A DNA stretch of 64,000 nt from Microlunatus panaciterrae. Lineage in GTDB: Bacteria; Actinomycetota; Actinomycetes; Propionibacteriales; Propionibacteriaceae. The notes beneath the pieces are model-generated. The model was given only the letters and a program-made list of their open reading frames with translations. It was not told the origin of the DNA and searched no databases. Shown here piece after piece: positions 33,703-44,857 of the stretch (position 1 is its first letter; every line of letters begins with the position of its first letter). The position numbers and the translations under genes are program-made. The stretch lies in NCBI RefSeq assembly GCF_016907535.1, contig NZ_JAFBCF010000001.1:3658001-3722000 (forward strand). Direction: 5' to 3'.

Positions 33703-34185
33703 CTACTCGATGCCGCGCGACTTGAGCAGTGCCTCGATCTCGGCCATCTCCTCGTCGATCGGAGCCGGCTGCCTGCCCTTCGCCGGGCCCGTCTTCGCGA
33801 CGGCTCTGGTCGCCGATGCCTTGGGGGTCTGAAGGCCACCGGCGGTGACGGCCTTGCCGGGCTCAGCTTTCGAGCCGCCGGCGCCGCGGCGGCTGACGAG
33901 GCCCCCGACCACCCACAAGACGATGCACAGGCCGAGCAGCGACAGCCCGAACCAGACCGCGGGGGAGAAGATCACCGCTCCGGCCCAGTTGATCACGGCC
34001 ACCGCGCCATTCCACACCAGCCGCAACAGGCCGCTGAAGAAGAGTGCGATGGGGGCGAGCGCCAGAGCGACGCCCTGGATGACCCGGCCCTTGTTGTGCC
34101 GCCGCCAGGCGACGCCGGTGGCGATCACCCCGAGCAGGAACAGGCCGACGCACAACGGCAACAACACGGTGTCTACTGCGGGCAT
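33703..34185 (-). CDS. Hypothetical actinobacterial membrane protein
   Basis: 160 aa from ATG 34185. Three predicted helices (about residues 6-24, 36-58, 75-98) are followed by a positively charged, Ala/Lys/Gly-rich cytoplasmic region and a short acidic end (DEEMAEIEALLKSRGIE). Family not recognised. It is convergent with the PH-domain gene (15 bases apart) and divergent from the SseB gene. Confidence 0.65.
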   Translation of the reverse strand: MPAVDTVLLPLCVGLFLLGVIATGVAWRRHNKGRVIQGVALALAPIALFFSGLLRLVWNGAVAVINWAGAVIFSPAVWFGLSLLGLCIVLWVVGGLVSRRGAGGSKAEPGKAVTAGGLQTPKASATRAVAKTGPAKGRQPAPIDEEMAEIEALLKSRGIE

Positions 34186-34296
34186 GTCTCCACAGTGCCA
34201 CGTGGGGCCCAATCCGGCGATGGGGGAGATCCCTCAGCCGGCCCTGGTGCTGCACCGCCCACTCCCCGGCCGGCCGGGACCCCTACGGTGGTGGAC

Positions 34297-34863
34297 ATGG
34301 CGCACGAGCGAACCCTGACCGACTCCGCTTTCCCCGATGACGAGGGGAAGGCGACCGACCTCACCCGTCGGCTGCTCGCCGCCGCGGACGGCAGCAGGGA
34401 GCCGTCCGACTACCTGCGCGCGGTTGCGCAGCTCTGTGCCGACCGAGTGCTGGTGCCGGTGGTGGCGACCGCCACCAGCGTGGCGACCACGGTGGACGGG
34501 CTGACCTCGGATAGGGAGGCCGAGATGTCGGTGGTCATGCTGCAGGCCGGGGATGGCCGGCGCGCCATGGTGGTCTTCACCGGGATGGACGCGCTGCGGG
34601 CCTGGAGCCCGCAGGCCCGGCCGGTCCCGGTGACGCTGGATCTGGCCGCTCGGTCCGCCCTGGCCGACCAGGCTGTGGCGCTCTTGGTGGACCACTCGGG
34701 GCCGCATCCGCTGGTGATCGAGGGCGAGGTGCTTGACCAGCTCGCGCAGGGCCACCGGCTGGTGGACCTGCCCGGCGGCCAGTTCGGCTGGGTGGTGGGC
34801 GAGGGTAGCGGGCACCCCGACGGGTCGGGCGGGCCGGACGGGCAGAGAGACGGCCGGGAATAA
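34297..34863 (+). CDS. SseB family protein
   Basis: 188-aa protein with the SseB N-terminal domain (VLVPVVATATSV, MSVVMLQAGDGRRAMVVFTGMDALRAW, PVPVTLDLAARSAL). The domain is found in actinobacteria and enterobacteria, and its molecular role is not settled. It commonly lies just upstream of infC in actinobacteria, as here. ATG 34297 is used; GTG 34291 would add two residues. The C-terminal 20 residues are Gly/Asp-rich. Confidence 0.8.
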   Translation: MAHERTLTDSAFPDDEGKATDLTRRLLAAADGSREPSDYLRAVAQLCADRVLVPVVATATSVATTVDGLTSDREAEMSVVMLQAGDGRRAMVVFTGMDALRAWSPQARPVPVTLDLAARSALADQAVALLVDHSGPHPLVIEGEVLDQLAQGHRLVDLPGGQFGWVVGEGSGHPDGSGGPDGQRDGRE

Positions 34864-35163
34864 GGTCGCATCCTCGCAGGTTCTTCAGGTGTCGACGTCT
34901 AGTCGCCAGATGTGCCTGCCGGCGCATTCTTTGCTAGTCTGTCGTCCGACCGATTCAGTGAGTTCACTGGGTCCGCAAAGCGGAGACCTGATCTCCCACC
35001 CGTCACAGCACCTTCCGATCCGTTCGGTAACCGTTGTCGGGTAGGTCCCGAGCCGGAGGCGAGAGCATCCGGACTTGAGGCATGTTCAGGGCTTCCGCGC
35101 AGCGGGAGCCCTTTGTGCGTTCTCCGGGTCGATCGACCGTCAACTTTTCAACTTGGAGGACAT
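34864..35163 (+). promoter_or_regulatory. infC leader region
   Basis: A 300-base untranslated region leads to infC. It contains an attenuator-like hairpin (35088-35112) and ends in a clear GGAGG ribosome binding site (35155-35159) just before the ATC start. The length and the hairpin are consistent with post-transcriptional control of the infC-rpmI-rplT operon, known in other bacteria. No promoter was confidently placed. Confidence 0.5.
35088..35112 (+). terminator. Attenuator-like hairpin in the infC leader
   Basis: AGGGCTTCCG, a 5-base loop and CGGGAGCCCT form a 10-bp stem with one G-T pair, followed by TTTGTG. It has the form of an intrinsic terminator with a weak U-tract, located 51 bases before the infC start codon. 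Confidence 0.55.
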
Positions 35164-35856
35164 ATCAGCACCGAACCGCGAATCAACGATCGCATTCGCG
35201 TTCCCGAGGTCCGACTCGTCGGGCCCGCCGGGGAACAGGTGGGGATCGTGCGCATCGATGACGCCCTGCGCTTGGCGCGTGAGGCTGAACTCGATCTGGT
35301 GGAGGTCGCCCCGATGGCGCGTCCGCCGGTCGCCAAGCTCATGGACTACGGCAAGTTCAAGTACGAGAACGCGCAGAAGGCCCGTGAGACGCGTCGTAAC
35401 CAGACGAACACCGTGATCAAGGAGATGAAGCTCCGGCCCAAGATCGACAGCCACGACTACGAGACCAAGAAGGGTCACGTCGTGCGGTTCCTCAAGGCCG
35501 GGGACAAGGTCAAGATCACGATCATGTTCCGGGGCCGTGAACAGTCACGCCCGGAGCTCGGCTACAACCTGCTGAAGAAGCTGGCCGAGGATGTCGGCGA
35601 GTTCGGTTTCGTCGAGTCGTCCCCGAAGCAGGACGGTCGCAACATGCTGATGGTGTTGGGACCGCACAAGAAGAAGACGGAGGCGCGGGCGGAGGTCCGG
35701 GCGGAGCGCGACCGCAGGGCAGCGGAGCGGCAGGCCGATGCGGCTGCCGAGCGCACCGAGCAGGCCGATCATCGGGCCCAGGCCGCCACCGAGCCCCACC
35801 CGAAGCGGAAGCGCGGCCCGGTCGACAACCTCGACGCTGACATCGACCTGAGTTAG
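35164..35856 (+). CDS. infC: Translation initiation factor IF-3 (ATC start)
   Basis: 230 aa. IF3 binds the 30S subunit, checks start codon pairing and blocks 50S joining. The N-domain ([19 protein letters not shown]), linker helix and C-domain ([35 protein letters not shown]) are complete; about 50 extra charged C-terminal residues ([18 protein letters not shown]) are beyond the normal end. No ATG, GTG or TTG lies between the ribosome binding site and the domain: the frame reads GGAGGACAT ATC AGC ACC GAA. The start is therefore almost certainly ATC, matching the non-canonical infC start known to mediate autoregulation in Escherichia coli. Confidence 0.9.
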   Translation: MSTEPRINDRIRVPEVRLVGPAGEQVGIVRIDDALRLAREAELDLVEVAPMARPPVAKLMDYGKFKYENAQKARETRRNQTNTVIKEMKLRPKIDSHDYETKKGHVVRFLKAGDKVKITIMFRGREQSRPELGYNLLKKLAEDVGEFGFVESSPKQDGRNMLMVLGPHKKKTEARAEVRAERDRRAAERQADAAAERTEQADHRAQAATEPHPKRKRGPVDNLDADIDLS

Positions 35857-35911
35857 CAGTACCAGAACCACACGGTTCTTCTCCCGAAGACAAGGAAATG
35901 GAGTCTCCAGC

Positions 35912-36106
35912 ATGCCGAAGATGAAGACGCACTCCGGTGCCAAGAAGCGGTTCAAGATCACCGGCTCGGGCAAGGTGATGCACCGCAAGGCCGGCAAGAT
36001 GCACCTCAACGAGCACAAGCCGACCACCCGCACCCGGCGTCTCGACGGCGATGCCGTGATGTCCAAGGGCGACGCCCAGAAGGCCAAGAAGCTGCTCGGC
36101 AAGTGA
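35912..36106 (+). CDS. rpmI: 50S ribosomal protein L35
   Basis: 64-aa ribosomal protein, typical start [22 protein letters not shown] and Lys/Arg-rich composition. It follows infC by 55 bases and precedes rplT, the universal order. A GGAAATGGAG stretch provides the ribosome binding site. Confidence 0.98.
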   Translation: MPKMKTHSGAKKRFKITGSGKVMHRKAGKMHLNEHKPTTRTRRLDGDAVMSKGDAQKAKKLLGK

Positions 36107-36234
36107 GCGCCGGCGCCCCAAGGCGCCACCCAACCGACTGGGCCCAACCCACCGCGCTCAGCACCGAGCCGTGGACGAGCCCGACCTGAGAACCCCTCGG
36201 GCCCGCCCCGATCAGAGAAATAAGGAGTATCCGG

Positions 36235-36612
36235 ATGGCACGCGTCAAGCGTTCTGTTAATGCGCACAAGAAGCGTCGTGAAGTTCTGGACCAGGCTGCC
36301 GGCTACCGCGGCCAACGTTCGCGCCTCTACCGCAAGGCCAAGGAGCAGGTGACCCACTCCCTGGTCTACGCCTACCGCGACCGTCGCGCCCGCAAGGGTG
36401 ATTTCCGCAAGCTGTGGATCCAGCGGATCAACGCCGCTGCCCGTGCGGAGGGCATGACCTACAACCGCTTCATCTCCGGCCTCAAGGCCGCCGGGGTCGA
36501 GGTCGACCGCAAGATCCTCGCCGACCTGGCTGTCACCGACCCCAAGGCGTTCGCCGTCCTGGTCGGGGTCGCCAAGGCCAACGTGCCGATCGCGGACTCG
36601 TCTGCGGCCTGA
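36235..36612 (+). CDS. rplT: 50S ribosomal protein L20
   Basis: 125-aa early-assembly 23S-binding protein: [37 protein letters not shown] and [14 protein letters not shown] are typical. In several bacteria L20 also represses its own operon by binding the leader mRNA. An AAATAAGGAG site precedes it. A long hairpin (36640-36696) lies just past its stop. Confidence 0.98.
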   Translation: MARVKRSVNAHKKRREVLDQAAGYRGQRSRLYRKAKEQVTHSLVYAYRDRRARKGDFRKLWIQRINAAARAEGMTYNRFISGLKAAGVEVDRKILADLAVTDPKAFAVLVGVAKANVPIADSSAA

Positions 36613-36639
36613 CGACAACAGGCTCGACATCTCCGCCAA

Positions 36640-36696
36640 CGACGAGCCGACCAGACTGAGTCCTGCCAGCCAGGCTCAGATCCGGTCGGCTCGTCG
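36640..36696 (+). repeat. Long hairpin between rplT and the rRNA methyltransferase
   Basis: CGACGAGCCGACC (36640-36652) and GGTCGGCTCGTCG (36684-36696) form a perfect 13-bp stem; inside it, CTGAG (36656-36660) and CTCAG (36675-36679) can pair again. No T-run follows. It may end the ribosomal protein mRNA or fold over the beginning of the next coding region. Confidence 0.8.
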
Positions 36697-36730
36697 GCTT
36701 GTTCGGCGCAAGGAGCGGATCAGGGCCGGG

Positions 36731-37498
36731 TTGTTCCTGGCGGAGGGCCGGCAGGCGGTCCGCGAGGCACTGGCCGCAGCCGGGGTGGTCGCCGCGCTGT
36801 TCGTCGGCGGCTCGAGCGTCGAGCGGCACGGCGACCTGATCCAGTCGGCCCGGGCGGTCGGGGTCGAACCGCGGCTGCTGTCAGACCAGGACATCGCCGG
36901 TCTCAGCGACACGGTGACCCCACAGGGCGTGGTCGCCGTCTGCCGCGTCATCGACGTGTCGCTGGATCAGGCGCTGGCGGGTGATCCCCGGCTGGTGGTC
37001 TGCTGCGCCCAGGTGCGCGACCCGGGCAACGCCGGCACGGTCATCCGCTGCGCCGACGCCTTCGGCGCGGACGCGGTGCTGCTCAGCGAGGGCTCGGTCG
37101 ACCTCTACAACGCCAAGACGGTGCGCGCCACCGTCGGCAGCCTGTTTCATCTGCCGCTGGTGCAGGGAGTGGAGCTGGCGACCACGCTGGCCGAGTGCCG
37201 CCGGCGAGGTTTGCAGGTGCTGGCGGCCGACGGTGCCGGCGCTGTCGACCTGGACGAGCTGAAAGGATCCGGTGGCCTGGCCCGACCGACGGTGTGGCTG
37301 ATGGGTAACGAGGCGTGGGGGTTGCCGGCCGAGGACGCCCGACTCGCCGATCAGGTGGTGCGGGTGCCCATCTACGGCGCCGCGGAGAGTCTCAACCTGA
37401 GCACCGCCGCTGCGGTCTGCCTCTATGCCACCGCCGCTGAGCAGCGGCACAGGTCCACCGGCCAGTCCGGTGCGGCGACGACCGGTCAGCCTTCCTAG
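36731..37498 (+). CDS. SpoU/TrmH-family RNA 2'-O-methyltransferase
   Basis: SAM-dependent SPOUT methyltransferase, 255 aa from TTG 36731. The knotted catalytic domain shows VRDPGNAGTVIRCADAFGADAV, LMGNEAWGLP and VPIYGAAESLNLSTAAAVCLY, the three classical motifs. The N-terminal substrate-binding domain seems to begin upstream: the same frame reads IRSARRLVRRKERIRAG before the TTG, as homologues do. But no ATG, GTG or TTG precedes 36731 in that frame after rplT, so the true start may be CTG 36656 or ATC 36629. TTG 36731 is the conservative choice. The position between rplT and pheS is conserved in actinobacteria (tsnR-like). Confidence 0.8.
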   Translation: MFLAEGRQAVREALAAAGVVAALFVGGSSVERHGDLIQSARAVGVEPRLLSDQDIAGLSDTVTPQGVVAVCRVIDVSLDQALAGDPRLVVCCAQVRDPGNAGTVIRCADAFGADAVLLSEGSVDLYNAKTVRATVGSLFHLPLVQGVELATTLAECRRRGLQVLAADGAGAVDLDELKGSGGLARPTVWLMGNEAWGLPAEDARLADQVVRVPIYGAAESLNLSTAAAVCLYATAAEQRHRSTGQSGAATTGQPS

Positions 37499-37543
37499 AC
37501 TGTCACTCGCACCATCCACGAAGCCACATCACGAGGGGAGCCC

Positions 37544-38653
37544 ATGTCCGGGCCAAACAAGAGCTACGACCCCGTCCAGGTCACGCCGCTGAACGCGGAG
37601 CACGTCGAGGCCATGGTGGCTGAGGCGCTGGCTGCGTTCGCCGCGGCGACGACGGTGGCCGAGCTCAAGCAGGCGCGGATCGCGCACGCCGGTGACCGGT
37701 CGCCGCTGGCGCTGGCCAACCGGGAGATCGGGGCACTGCCGCCGCAGGCGCGCAAGGACGTCGGGCAGCGGATCGGCAGGGCACGTGGTGAGGTGAACCA
37801 GGCCCTGAAGACTCGCGAGGCCGAGGTCACCGCGGCCGAGCTGGCCCGGGTGCTGGTCGAGGAGAGGGTCGACGTCACCCTCCCGGTCGAGCTGACCCCC
37901 CAGGGCGCCGTCCACCCGATCACGGCACTGATGGATCGGATGTGCGACGTCTTCGTGGCGATGGGCTGGGAGGTGGCCGAAGGCCCCGAGCTCGAGGCCG
38001 AATGGCTCAACTTCGACGCGTTGAACTTCATCCCCGACCATCCGGCGCGGACCATGCAGGACACCCTCTTCGCGGACCCGGCCGACAGCGGTGTGGTGCT
38101 GCGTACGCACACCTCACCGGTGCAGGCACGCAGCCTGCTGACGAGGGAGCTGCCCGTCTATGTCGTCTGTCCCGGCAAGGTCTACCGGGCCGACGAGTAC
38201 GACGCGACGCACGTGCCCGTCTTCCACCAGATCGAGGGGCTCTGCGTCGACAAGGGCATCACCCTGGCGCATCTGCGTGGCACTCTGGACTACTTCGCCC
38301 AGGCGATGTTCGGCGACACCCGGACCAGGATCCGCCCCAACTACTTCCCGTTCACCGAACCGTCGGCCGAGGTGGACCTGCAGTGCTTCGTCTGCCACGG
38401 TGCCTCCGTCGGAAACCCTGACAACCCCTGTCGGACCTGCGCCTCCGAAGGATGGATCGAGTGGGGCGGCTGTGGCGTGGTCAATCCGCGCGTACTGCAG
38501 GCCTGCGGGGTGGACACCGACGTTTACTCCGGGTTCGCCTTCGGCATGGGCGTCGAGCGCACCCTGATGTTCCGCAACAACGCCGAGGACATGCGCGACA
38601 TGATCGAAGGGGACGTCCGGTTCAGCCGTTCCCTGGTGGGAGGAGCCCGATGA
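37544..38653 (+). CDS. pheS: Phenylalanyl-tRNA synthetase alpha subunit
   Basis: 369-aa class II synthetase subunit, catalytic half of the alpha2-beta2 enzyme charging tRNA-Phe. N-terminal coiled coil (about residues 15-90), motif 2 (YRADEYDATHVPVFHQIEG), and motif 3 (GFAFGMGVERTLMFRNN). The zinc-like FVCHGASVGNPDNPCRTC insertion near residue 285 is typical of this branch. ATG 37544 follows GAGGGGAG. Its stop overlaps the pheT start (ATGA). Confidence 0.97.
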   Translation: MSGPNKSYDPVQVTPLNAEHVEAMVAEALAAFAAATTVAELKQARIAHAGDRSPLALANREIGALPPQARKDVGQRIGRARGEVNQALKTREAEVTAAELARVLVEERVDVTLPVELTPQGAVHPITALMDRMCDVFVAMGWEVAEGPELEAEWLNFDALNFIPDHPARTMQDTLFADPADSGVVLRTHTSPVQARSLLTRELPVYVVCPGKVYRADEYDATHVPVFHQIEGLCVDKGITLAHLRGTLDYFAQAMFGDTRTRIRPNYFPFTEPSAEVDLQCFVCHGASVGNPDNPCRTCASEGWIEWGGCGVVNPRVLQACGVDTDVYSGFAFGMGVERTLMFRNNAEDMRDMIEGDVRFSRSLVGGAR

Positions 38654-41157
38654 GAGCGCCCCTGTCCTGGCTGCGTGAGCATGCCGCGCTGCCCGAGGAG
38701 CTCGGCGGCCGTCATCTGGCCGAGGCGCTGATCCGCGCCGGTCTCGAGGTGGAGACGGTCGAGCAGGCCGGTGCAGATGTCACCGGCCCGCTGGTGGTGG
38801 GCCGGGTGCTGTCGTATGAGAACGAGAAGCACTCCAACGGCAAGGTGATCCGCTACTGCCGGCTCGATGTCGGCGAGCACAACGACCCTGCCGACGGTGA
38901 TCAGCCGCCGTCGCGTGGCATTGTCTGCGGTGCGCACAACTTCCAGGTGGGTGACCTGGTGGTGGTGGCGCTGCCGGGTGCCGTCCTGCCCGGCGAGTTC
39001 GCCATCGCGGCCCGCCGGACGTACGGCCACGTCTCCGACGGGATGATCTGCTCGGCCCGCGAGCTGGGTCTCGGCGATGACCATTCCGGCATCATGGTGC
39101 TGCCCGACGACGGTCTGGTCCCGGGCCAGGATGCGGCACCGGTGCTGCATCTGCGCGACGAGGTCCTTGACATCGCCGTCACCCCCGACCGCGGCTACTG
39201 CCTGTCCATCCGCGGACTGGCCCGGGAGTCGGCTCAGGCGACCCGCACCACGTTCACCGACCCGGTCGACCGTCCGGTTCCGGCCGAGTCGACCGCCGGC
39301 TGGGCGGTGAGCCTGGAGTCTCCCGCAGCGCCACTCTTCGTCGCCGTCACGGTACGGGGCGTGGACCCGTCCCGGCCGAGCCCCCGCTGGCTGGCCCGCC
39401 GGGTGCAGCTGGCCGGGATGCGGCCCATCTCGCTGGCGGTCGACATCACCAACTACGTGATGCTGCAGACCGGTCAGCCGCTGCACGCCTACGACGCCGA
39501 CCGGCTGAACGGTGGCATCGTGGTCCGTGAGGCCCGGGCGGGGGAGAAGCTGACCACCCTTGACGACATCGTCCGCGACCTGGACCCGGCAGATCTGGTG
39601 ATCGCCGACGACAGAGGCCCGATCGGGCTGGCGGGGGTGATGGGTGGTGAGTCAACCGAACTGTCCGAGAACACAACCACGATCGTGATCGAGGCGGCCA
39701 ACTTCGACGCCATGACCATCGCCCGCACCTCCAGGCGGCAGAAGCTGTCCTCGGAGGCGTCTCGCCGGTTCGAACGCGGTGTCGACCCGGCGGCCGCCTA
39801 CGCCGCGGCCCACCGGGCTGCCGACCTGCTGGTCGAGCTGGCCGGCGGGACGGTGGCCGCCGAGGAGACGGTGCGTGGGGCGGTGCCAACGCAGCCGACC
39901 CAGACGATCGACGCCGCTCTGCCGGGTCGTGTTCTCGGCACCGAGGTGCCGGCCGAGCAGGTGGTCGAGCTGCTCACCCTGATCGGTGTGGACGTCGGAG
40001 TCGAGGGAGACCGGCTGCAGCTCGTCCCGCCGAGCTGGCGCTCCGACCTGCGCGACCCGTACGACTATGTCGAGGAGGTCGGTCGGCTGGTCGGCTACGA
40101 CACCATCGAGCCGGTGGTGCCGCGAGCGCCGGTCGGACGGGGTCTGAGCCCCTCGCAGCGGTCCAGGCGCGCGGTGAACGCCGCCGTTGCCGCCGCCGGT
40201 TTCGTCGAGGTGCTGACCTTCCCGTTCCAGTCCGAGCACGAGCTGGACCAGCTCGGTGTGGAGCGGGACGACTCTCGGCGTCAGCTGGTCCGACTGGCCA
40301 ACCCGCTGTCGGAGACCCATCCGTACCTGCGCACCACCCTGCTCCCGGGACTGTTCGCTGCGATGGTGCGCAACACCAGCCGAAGCAACGACGACCTGGC
40401 GCTGTACGAGTCCGGTTCCGTCTTCTATGCGCGGCCGGGCGCGCCGGCTGCCCCGCGGCCTGCAGTGGCAGGGCGCCCGGGCGACGACGAGCTCGCCGCG
40501 CTGAATGCGGCACTGGCCGACCAGCCGCGGCACCTTGCGGTCGTGCTGGCCGGCAACTGGCTGCCGAAGGGCTGGCAGGGCGAGGCGATCCGGGCCGGCT
40601 GGCAGCACGCGGTCGCCTTCGCCGAGACGGCGGCGCAGGCTGTCGGGCTGCGACTGCAGCGTCGGAGCGCCGACGTGGCCCCCTGGCATCCCGGCCGGTG
40701 CGCCGAGCTCAGCCTCGCCGACTCTCATCAGGTGATCGGGTTCGCCGGAGAGCTGCACCCCGAGGTCTGCCGGAGCTTCGGGCTGCCGCCCCGGAGCGCC
40801 GCGGCAGAGATCGACCTGGACGCACTGGTCGCTGCCGCGCCCGGCGCCGGTGAGGTGGCTGCCATCTCCTCCTTCCCGGTGGCGAAGGAGGACGTGGCGC
40901 TGATCGTCGATGAGGAGGTCCCCGCTGCCGCGGTGGAAGCGGCGCTGCGGTCCGGCGCCGGCGCCCTGCTGGAGTCGGTCAGGCTGTTCGACATCTTCCG
41001 GGGGCCGCAGATCGGCGAGGGGAAGAAGTCGCTGGCCTTCGCGCTCCGTTTCCGTGCCCCCGACCGCACCCTCACCGACGGGGAGGCGGCCGCCGCCCGC
41101 GACGCCGCCGTCGACGCTGCGGCGGCGGCGACCGGGGCGGTTCAGCGCACCGAGTGA
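38650..41157 (+). CDS. pheT: Phenylalanyl-tRNA synthetase beta subunit
   Basis: 835-aa subunit that binds tRNA and edits mischarged Tyr-tRNA. Domains in order: tRNA-binding OB fold (about 40-165), B3/B4 editing domain (about 215-400, with PISLAVDITNYVMLQTGQPLH), B5 (about 415-485), a catalytic-like core (about 500-710) and the C-terminal ferredoxin-like anticodon-binding domain (FPVAKEDVALIVDEEVPA onward). Length is normal for actinobacteria. It is translationally coupled to pheS through the ATGA overlap. Confidence 0.97.
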   Translation: MRAPLSWLREHAALPEELGGRHLAEALIRAGLEVETVEQAGADVTGPLVVGRVLSYENEKHSNGKVIRYCRLDVGEHNDPADGDQPPSRGIVCGAHNFQVGDLVVVALPGAVLPGEFAIAARRTYGHVSDGMICSARELGLGDDHSGIMVLPDDGLVPGQDAAPVLHLRDEVLDIAVTPDRGYCLSIRGLARESAQATRTTFTDPVDRPVPAESTAGWAVSLESPAAPLFVAVTVRGVDPSRPSPRWLARRVQLAGMRPISLAVDITNYVMLQTGQPLHAYDADRLNGGIVVREARAGEKLTTLDDIVRDLDPADLVIADDRGPIGLAGVMGGESTELSENTTTIVIEAANFDAMTIARTSRRQKLSSEASRRFERGVDPAAAYAAAHRAADLLVELAGGTVAAEETVRGAVPTQPTQTIDAALPGRVLGTEVPAEQVVELLTLIGVDVGVEGDRLQLVPPSWRSDLRDPYDYVEEVGRLVGYDTIEPVVPRAPVGRGLSPSQRSRRAVNAAVAAAGFVEVLTFPFQSEHELDQLGVERDDSRRQLVRLANPLSETHPYLRTTLLPGLFAAMVRNTSRSNDDLALYESGSVFYARPGAPAAPRPAVAGRPGDDELAALNAALADQPRHLAVVLAGNWLPKGWQGEAIRAGWQHAVAFAETAAQAVGLRLQRRSADVAPWHPGRCAELSLADSHQVIGFAGELHPEVCRSFGLPPRSAAAEIDLDALVAAAPGAGEVAAISSFPVAKEDVALIVDEEVPAAAVEAALRSGAGALLESVRLFDIFRGPQIGEGKKSLAFALRFRAPDRTLTDGEAAAARDAAVDAAAAATGAVQRTE

Positions 41158-41233
41158 AGGGCACTTTCATGAGAGGCACAGGGATCAGGGGAACGGGGGC
41201 CAGAGAGCGCTGCCGGGGCCGGTCTGTGCTCGG

Positions 41234-42208
41234 CTAGAGCAGGGCTCCTCGCGGACCGAGGTCGAGCTGGCCGGCCTCGACCAGCCAGGTGACCGCCTCG
41301 CGGGCAGCTTCGTCGGAGCTGTAGGCGGGCTGGTAGCCGAGCAGCCGGCGAGCCTTGTCGATGCTTGCGACCTGGCTGCGCGAGAGATGATCCCAGCTGG
41401 CCGCCGCGTGCTGGTCGTCGGTGCGCCGGCGGAACTCCTCCCAGCTAACCTGCTCCAGCTGGGCGTGCTGACCGAACCAGCGGGCAGCCGCCTCGGCGTA
41501 GCCACGGACGGTCAGGGCCCGCTCGCTGACCGCGTGGAAGCTCTCACCGAGGGCGGCGTCGGGCTTCTCCAGGGCCAGCTGGAAGAGCTGGGCCACGTCG
41601 TCGGCGTGCACATGGTGCATCGTTTCGGCGCCCAACCCGGGCACCAGTAGCGACTGTCCGGTCGCCAGGGTCGTCCAGACCGCAGGGTCGAGGTTGCCGA
41701 CCGGGTTGATCACCGGCCAGCCGGGCCCACTGATGTGTCCGGGATGGATGATCGTCGAGGCCAACCCGCCCGACCGGGTCTCGGCCAACAGCAGCTCCTC
41801 GATGGCCAGCTTGTTGGTGCCGTAGTCACCGATCGGCGTCTTGGGGTCGTCCTCCCGCATCGGCAGGACCGTGCTCAGTCCGTGGACCCAGATGGTGCCG
41901 CAGTGCAGCAGCTGCCGGACCCGACCGCGCAGCCCCTCGACGAGCTGGCCGGCCGACTTGGCGGTGAAGCAGACCATGTCGATCACCACCTCGGCCTCGA
42001 GGTCGGCGATCCGCCTTCCGAAGGTTCCGGAGTCCTCCTCCGCCGTACGGTCGATCTGGAGGCGTTCTACCCGGTCCCAGGCGGGGTCCGGGTGGTAGGG
42101 CTCGCGTTGCCCGCGGCTGACGGCCAGCACCTGGTGGCCGGCGTTCACCAGCCGCGGCACGAGATAGCTGCCGACGTGGCCCGTTGCTCCGATCATGACG
42201 ATGCGCAT
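41234..42208 (-). CDS. NAD-dependent epimerase/dehydratase family protein
   Basis: 324-aa extended SDR. The Rossmann motif GATGHVGSYLV is at the N-terminus and a YGTNKLAIEELL segment stands in the catalytic YxxxK position. It probably acts on a nucleotide sugar or related substrate; the family gives no more. It is convergent with pheT (76 bases apart) and its start is 59 bases from argC on the other strand. Confidence 0.85.
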   Translation of the reverse strand: MRIVMIGATGHVGSYLVPRLVNAGHQVLAVSRGQREPYHPDPAWDRVERLQIDRTAEEDSGTFGRRIADLEAEVVIDMVCFTAKSAGQLVEGLRGRVRQLLHCGTIWVHGLSTVLPMREDDPKTPIGDYGTNKLAIEELLLAETRSGGLASTIIHPGHISGPGWPVINPVGNLDPAVWTTLATGQSLLVPGLGAETMHHVHADDVAQLFQLALEKPDAALGESFHAVSERALTVRGYAEAAARWFGQHAQLEQVSWEEFRRRTDDQHAAASWDHLSRSQVASIDKARRLLGYQPAYSSDEAAREAVTWLVEAGQLDLGPRGALL

Positions 42209-42231
42209 GAGTGCAGCCTAGCGGGGGTCGG

Positions 42232-43705
<1,474 letters not shown>

Positions 43706-43709
<4 letters not shown>

Positions 43710-44857
43710 GCATCACCACACCGCGGGGGTTTGCGGCCACCGGCGTCGCCGCCGGGCTGAAGAGCAGCGGTCGGCCCGATCTCGCGTTGGTCCGCAACCT
43801 CGGTCCCGACTTCGCCGCGGCCGGGGTGTTCACCAGCAACCGGGTGAAGGCGGCGCCGGTGCTGTGGACCGAGCGTGTGCTGGCCGACTCGAGGTTGCAG
43901 GCGGTGATCTTGAACTCGGGTGGTGCCAACGCCTGCACCGGCCCAGCAGGGTTCGCCGACACCCACCGCACCGCCGAGCTGGTCGCGACCGAGCTGGGCA
44001 TCGGCGCCATCGACGTCGCCGTCTGCTCCACCGGACTGATCGGCACCAGGCTCGACATGGCCGCGATTGAGGCTGCGGTTCCCGACCTGGTGGCGAACGC
44101 GGACCAGAGCGGCGGCGCGGATGCCGCGGTCGCGATCATGACCACCGACACGGTCAGCAAGCAGGCCGATGTCACTGCCGACGGCTGGTCCATCTCCGGG
44201 ATGGCCAAAGGTGCCGGGATGCTGGCTCCCGGGCTCGCCACCATGCTGGTGGTGATCACCACCGATGCCGTGGTCCAGCCGGCGACCCTGCGACCGGCGT
44301 TGGCCGAAGCCTGCCGGTTGACCTTCGACCGGCTCGACAGCGACGGCTGCATGTCCACCAACGACACAGTGATTGTGATGGCGAGCGGTGCGTCCGGCAG
44401 CAGACCGGACCCCACCGAGCTCACCGCCGCGCTGACCACCGTCTGCGACGACCTGGCGCTGCAGCTGCTGGCCGACGCGGAGGGAGCGGCTCACAACATC
44501 ACCATCACCGTCCGCGGTGCCGCCTCGGAGCAGGAGGCCGTCGACGTCGGGCGCACGATCGCCCGCAACAACCTGTTCAAGTGCGCGATCTTCGGCCAGG
44601 ATCCCAACTGGGGCAGGGTTCTGGCCGCGATCGGCACCACCGATGCCGCCTTCGAACCCGACCAGCTCGATGTCTCGTTCAACGGCGTCGCCGTCTGTGT
44701 GGGGGGTGCCATCGGCGAGCCGCGCGAGCTGGTCGACCTCAGCGGACGGGAGGTGCAGGTCGATGTCGACCTGCATGCCGGCGGCCATACCGCGACCATC
44801 CGTACCAATGACCTGACCTACGACTACGTGAAAGAGAACGCGGAGTACTCCTCGTGA
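43706..44857 (+). CDS. argJ: Bifunctional ornithine acetyltransferase / N-acetylglutamate synthase
   Basis: 383 aa. ArgJ moves the acetyl group from N-acetylornithine to glutamate, which recycles it (steps 1 and 5). The proenzyme cleaves itself before the catalytic Thr in the [13 protein letters not shown] segment, giving alpha and beta chains; [21 protein letters not shown] and [10 protein letters not shown] are family motifs. ATG 43706 overlaps the stop of the ACT-domain gene. Whether this copy keeps the synthase activity cannot be told from sequence. Confidence 0.96.
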
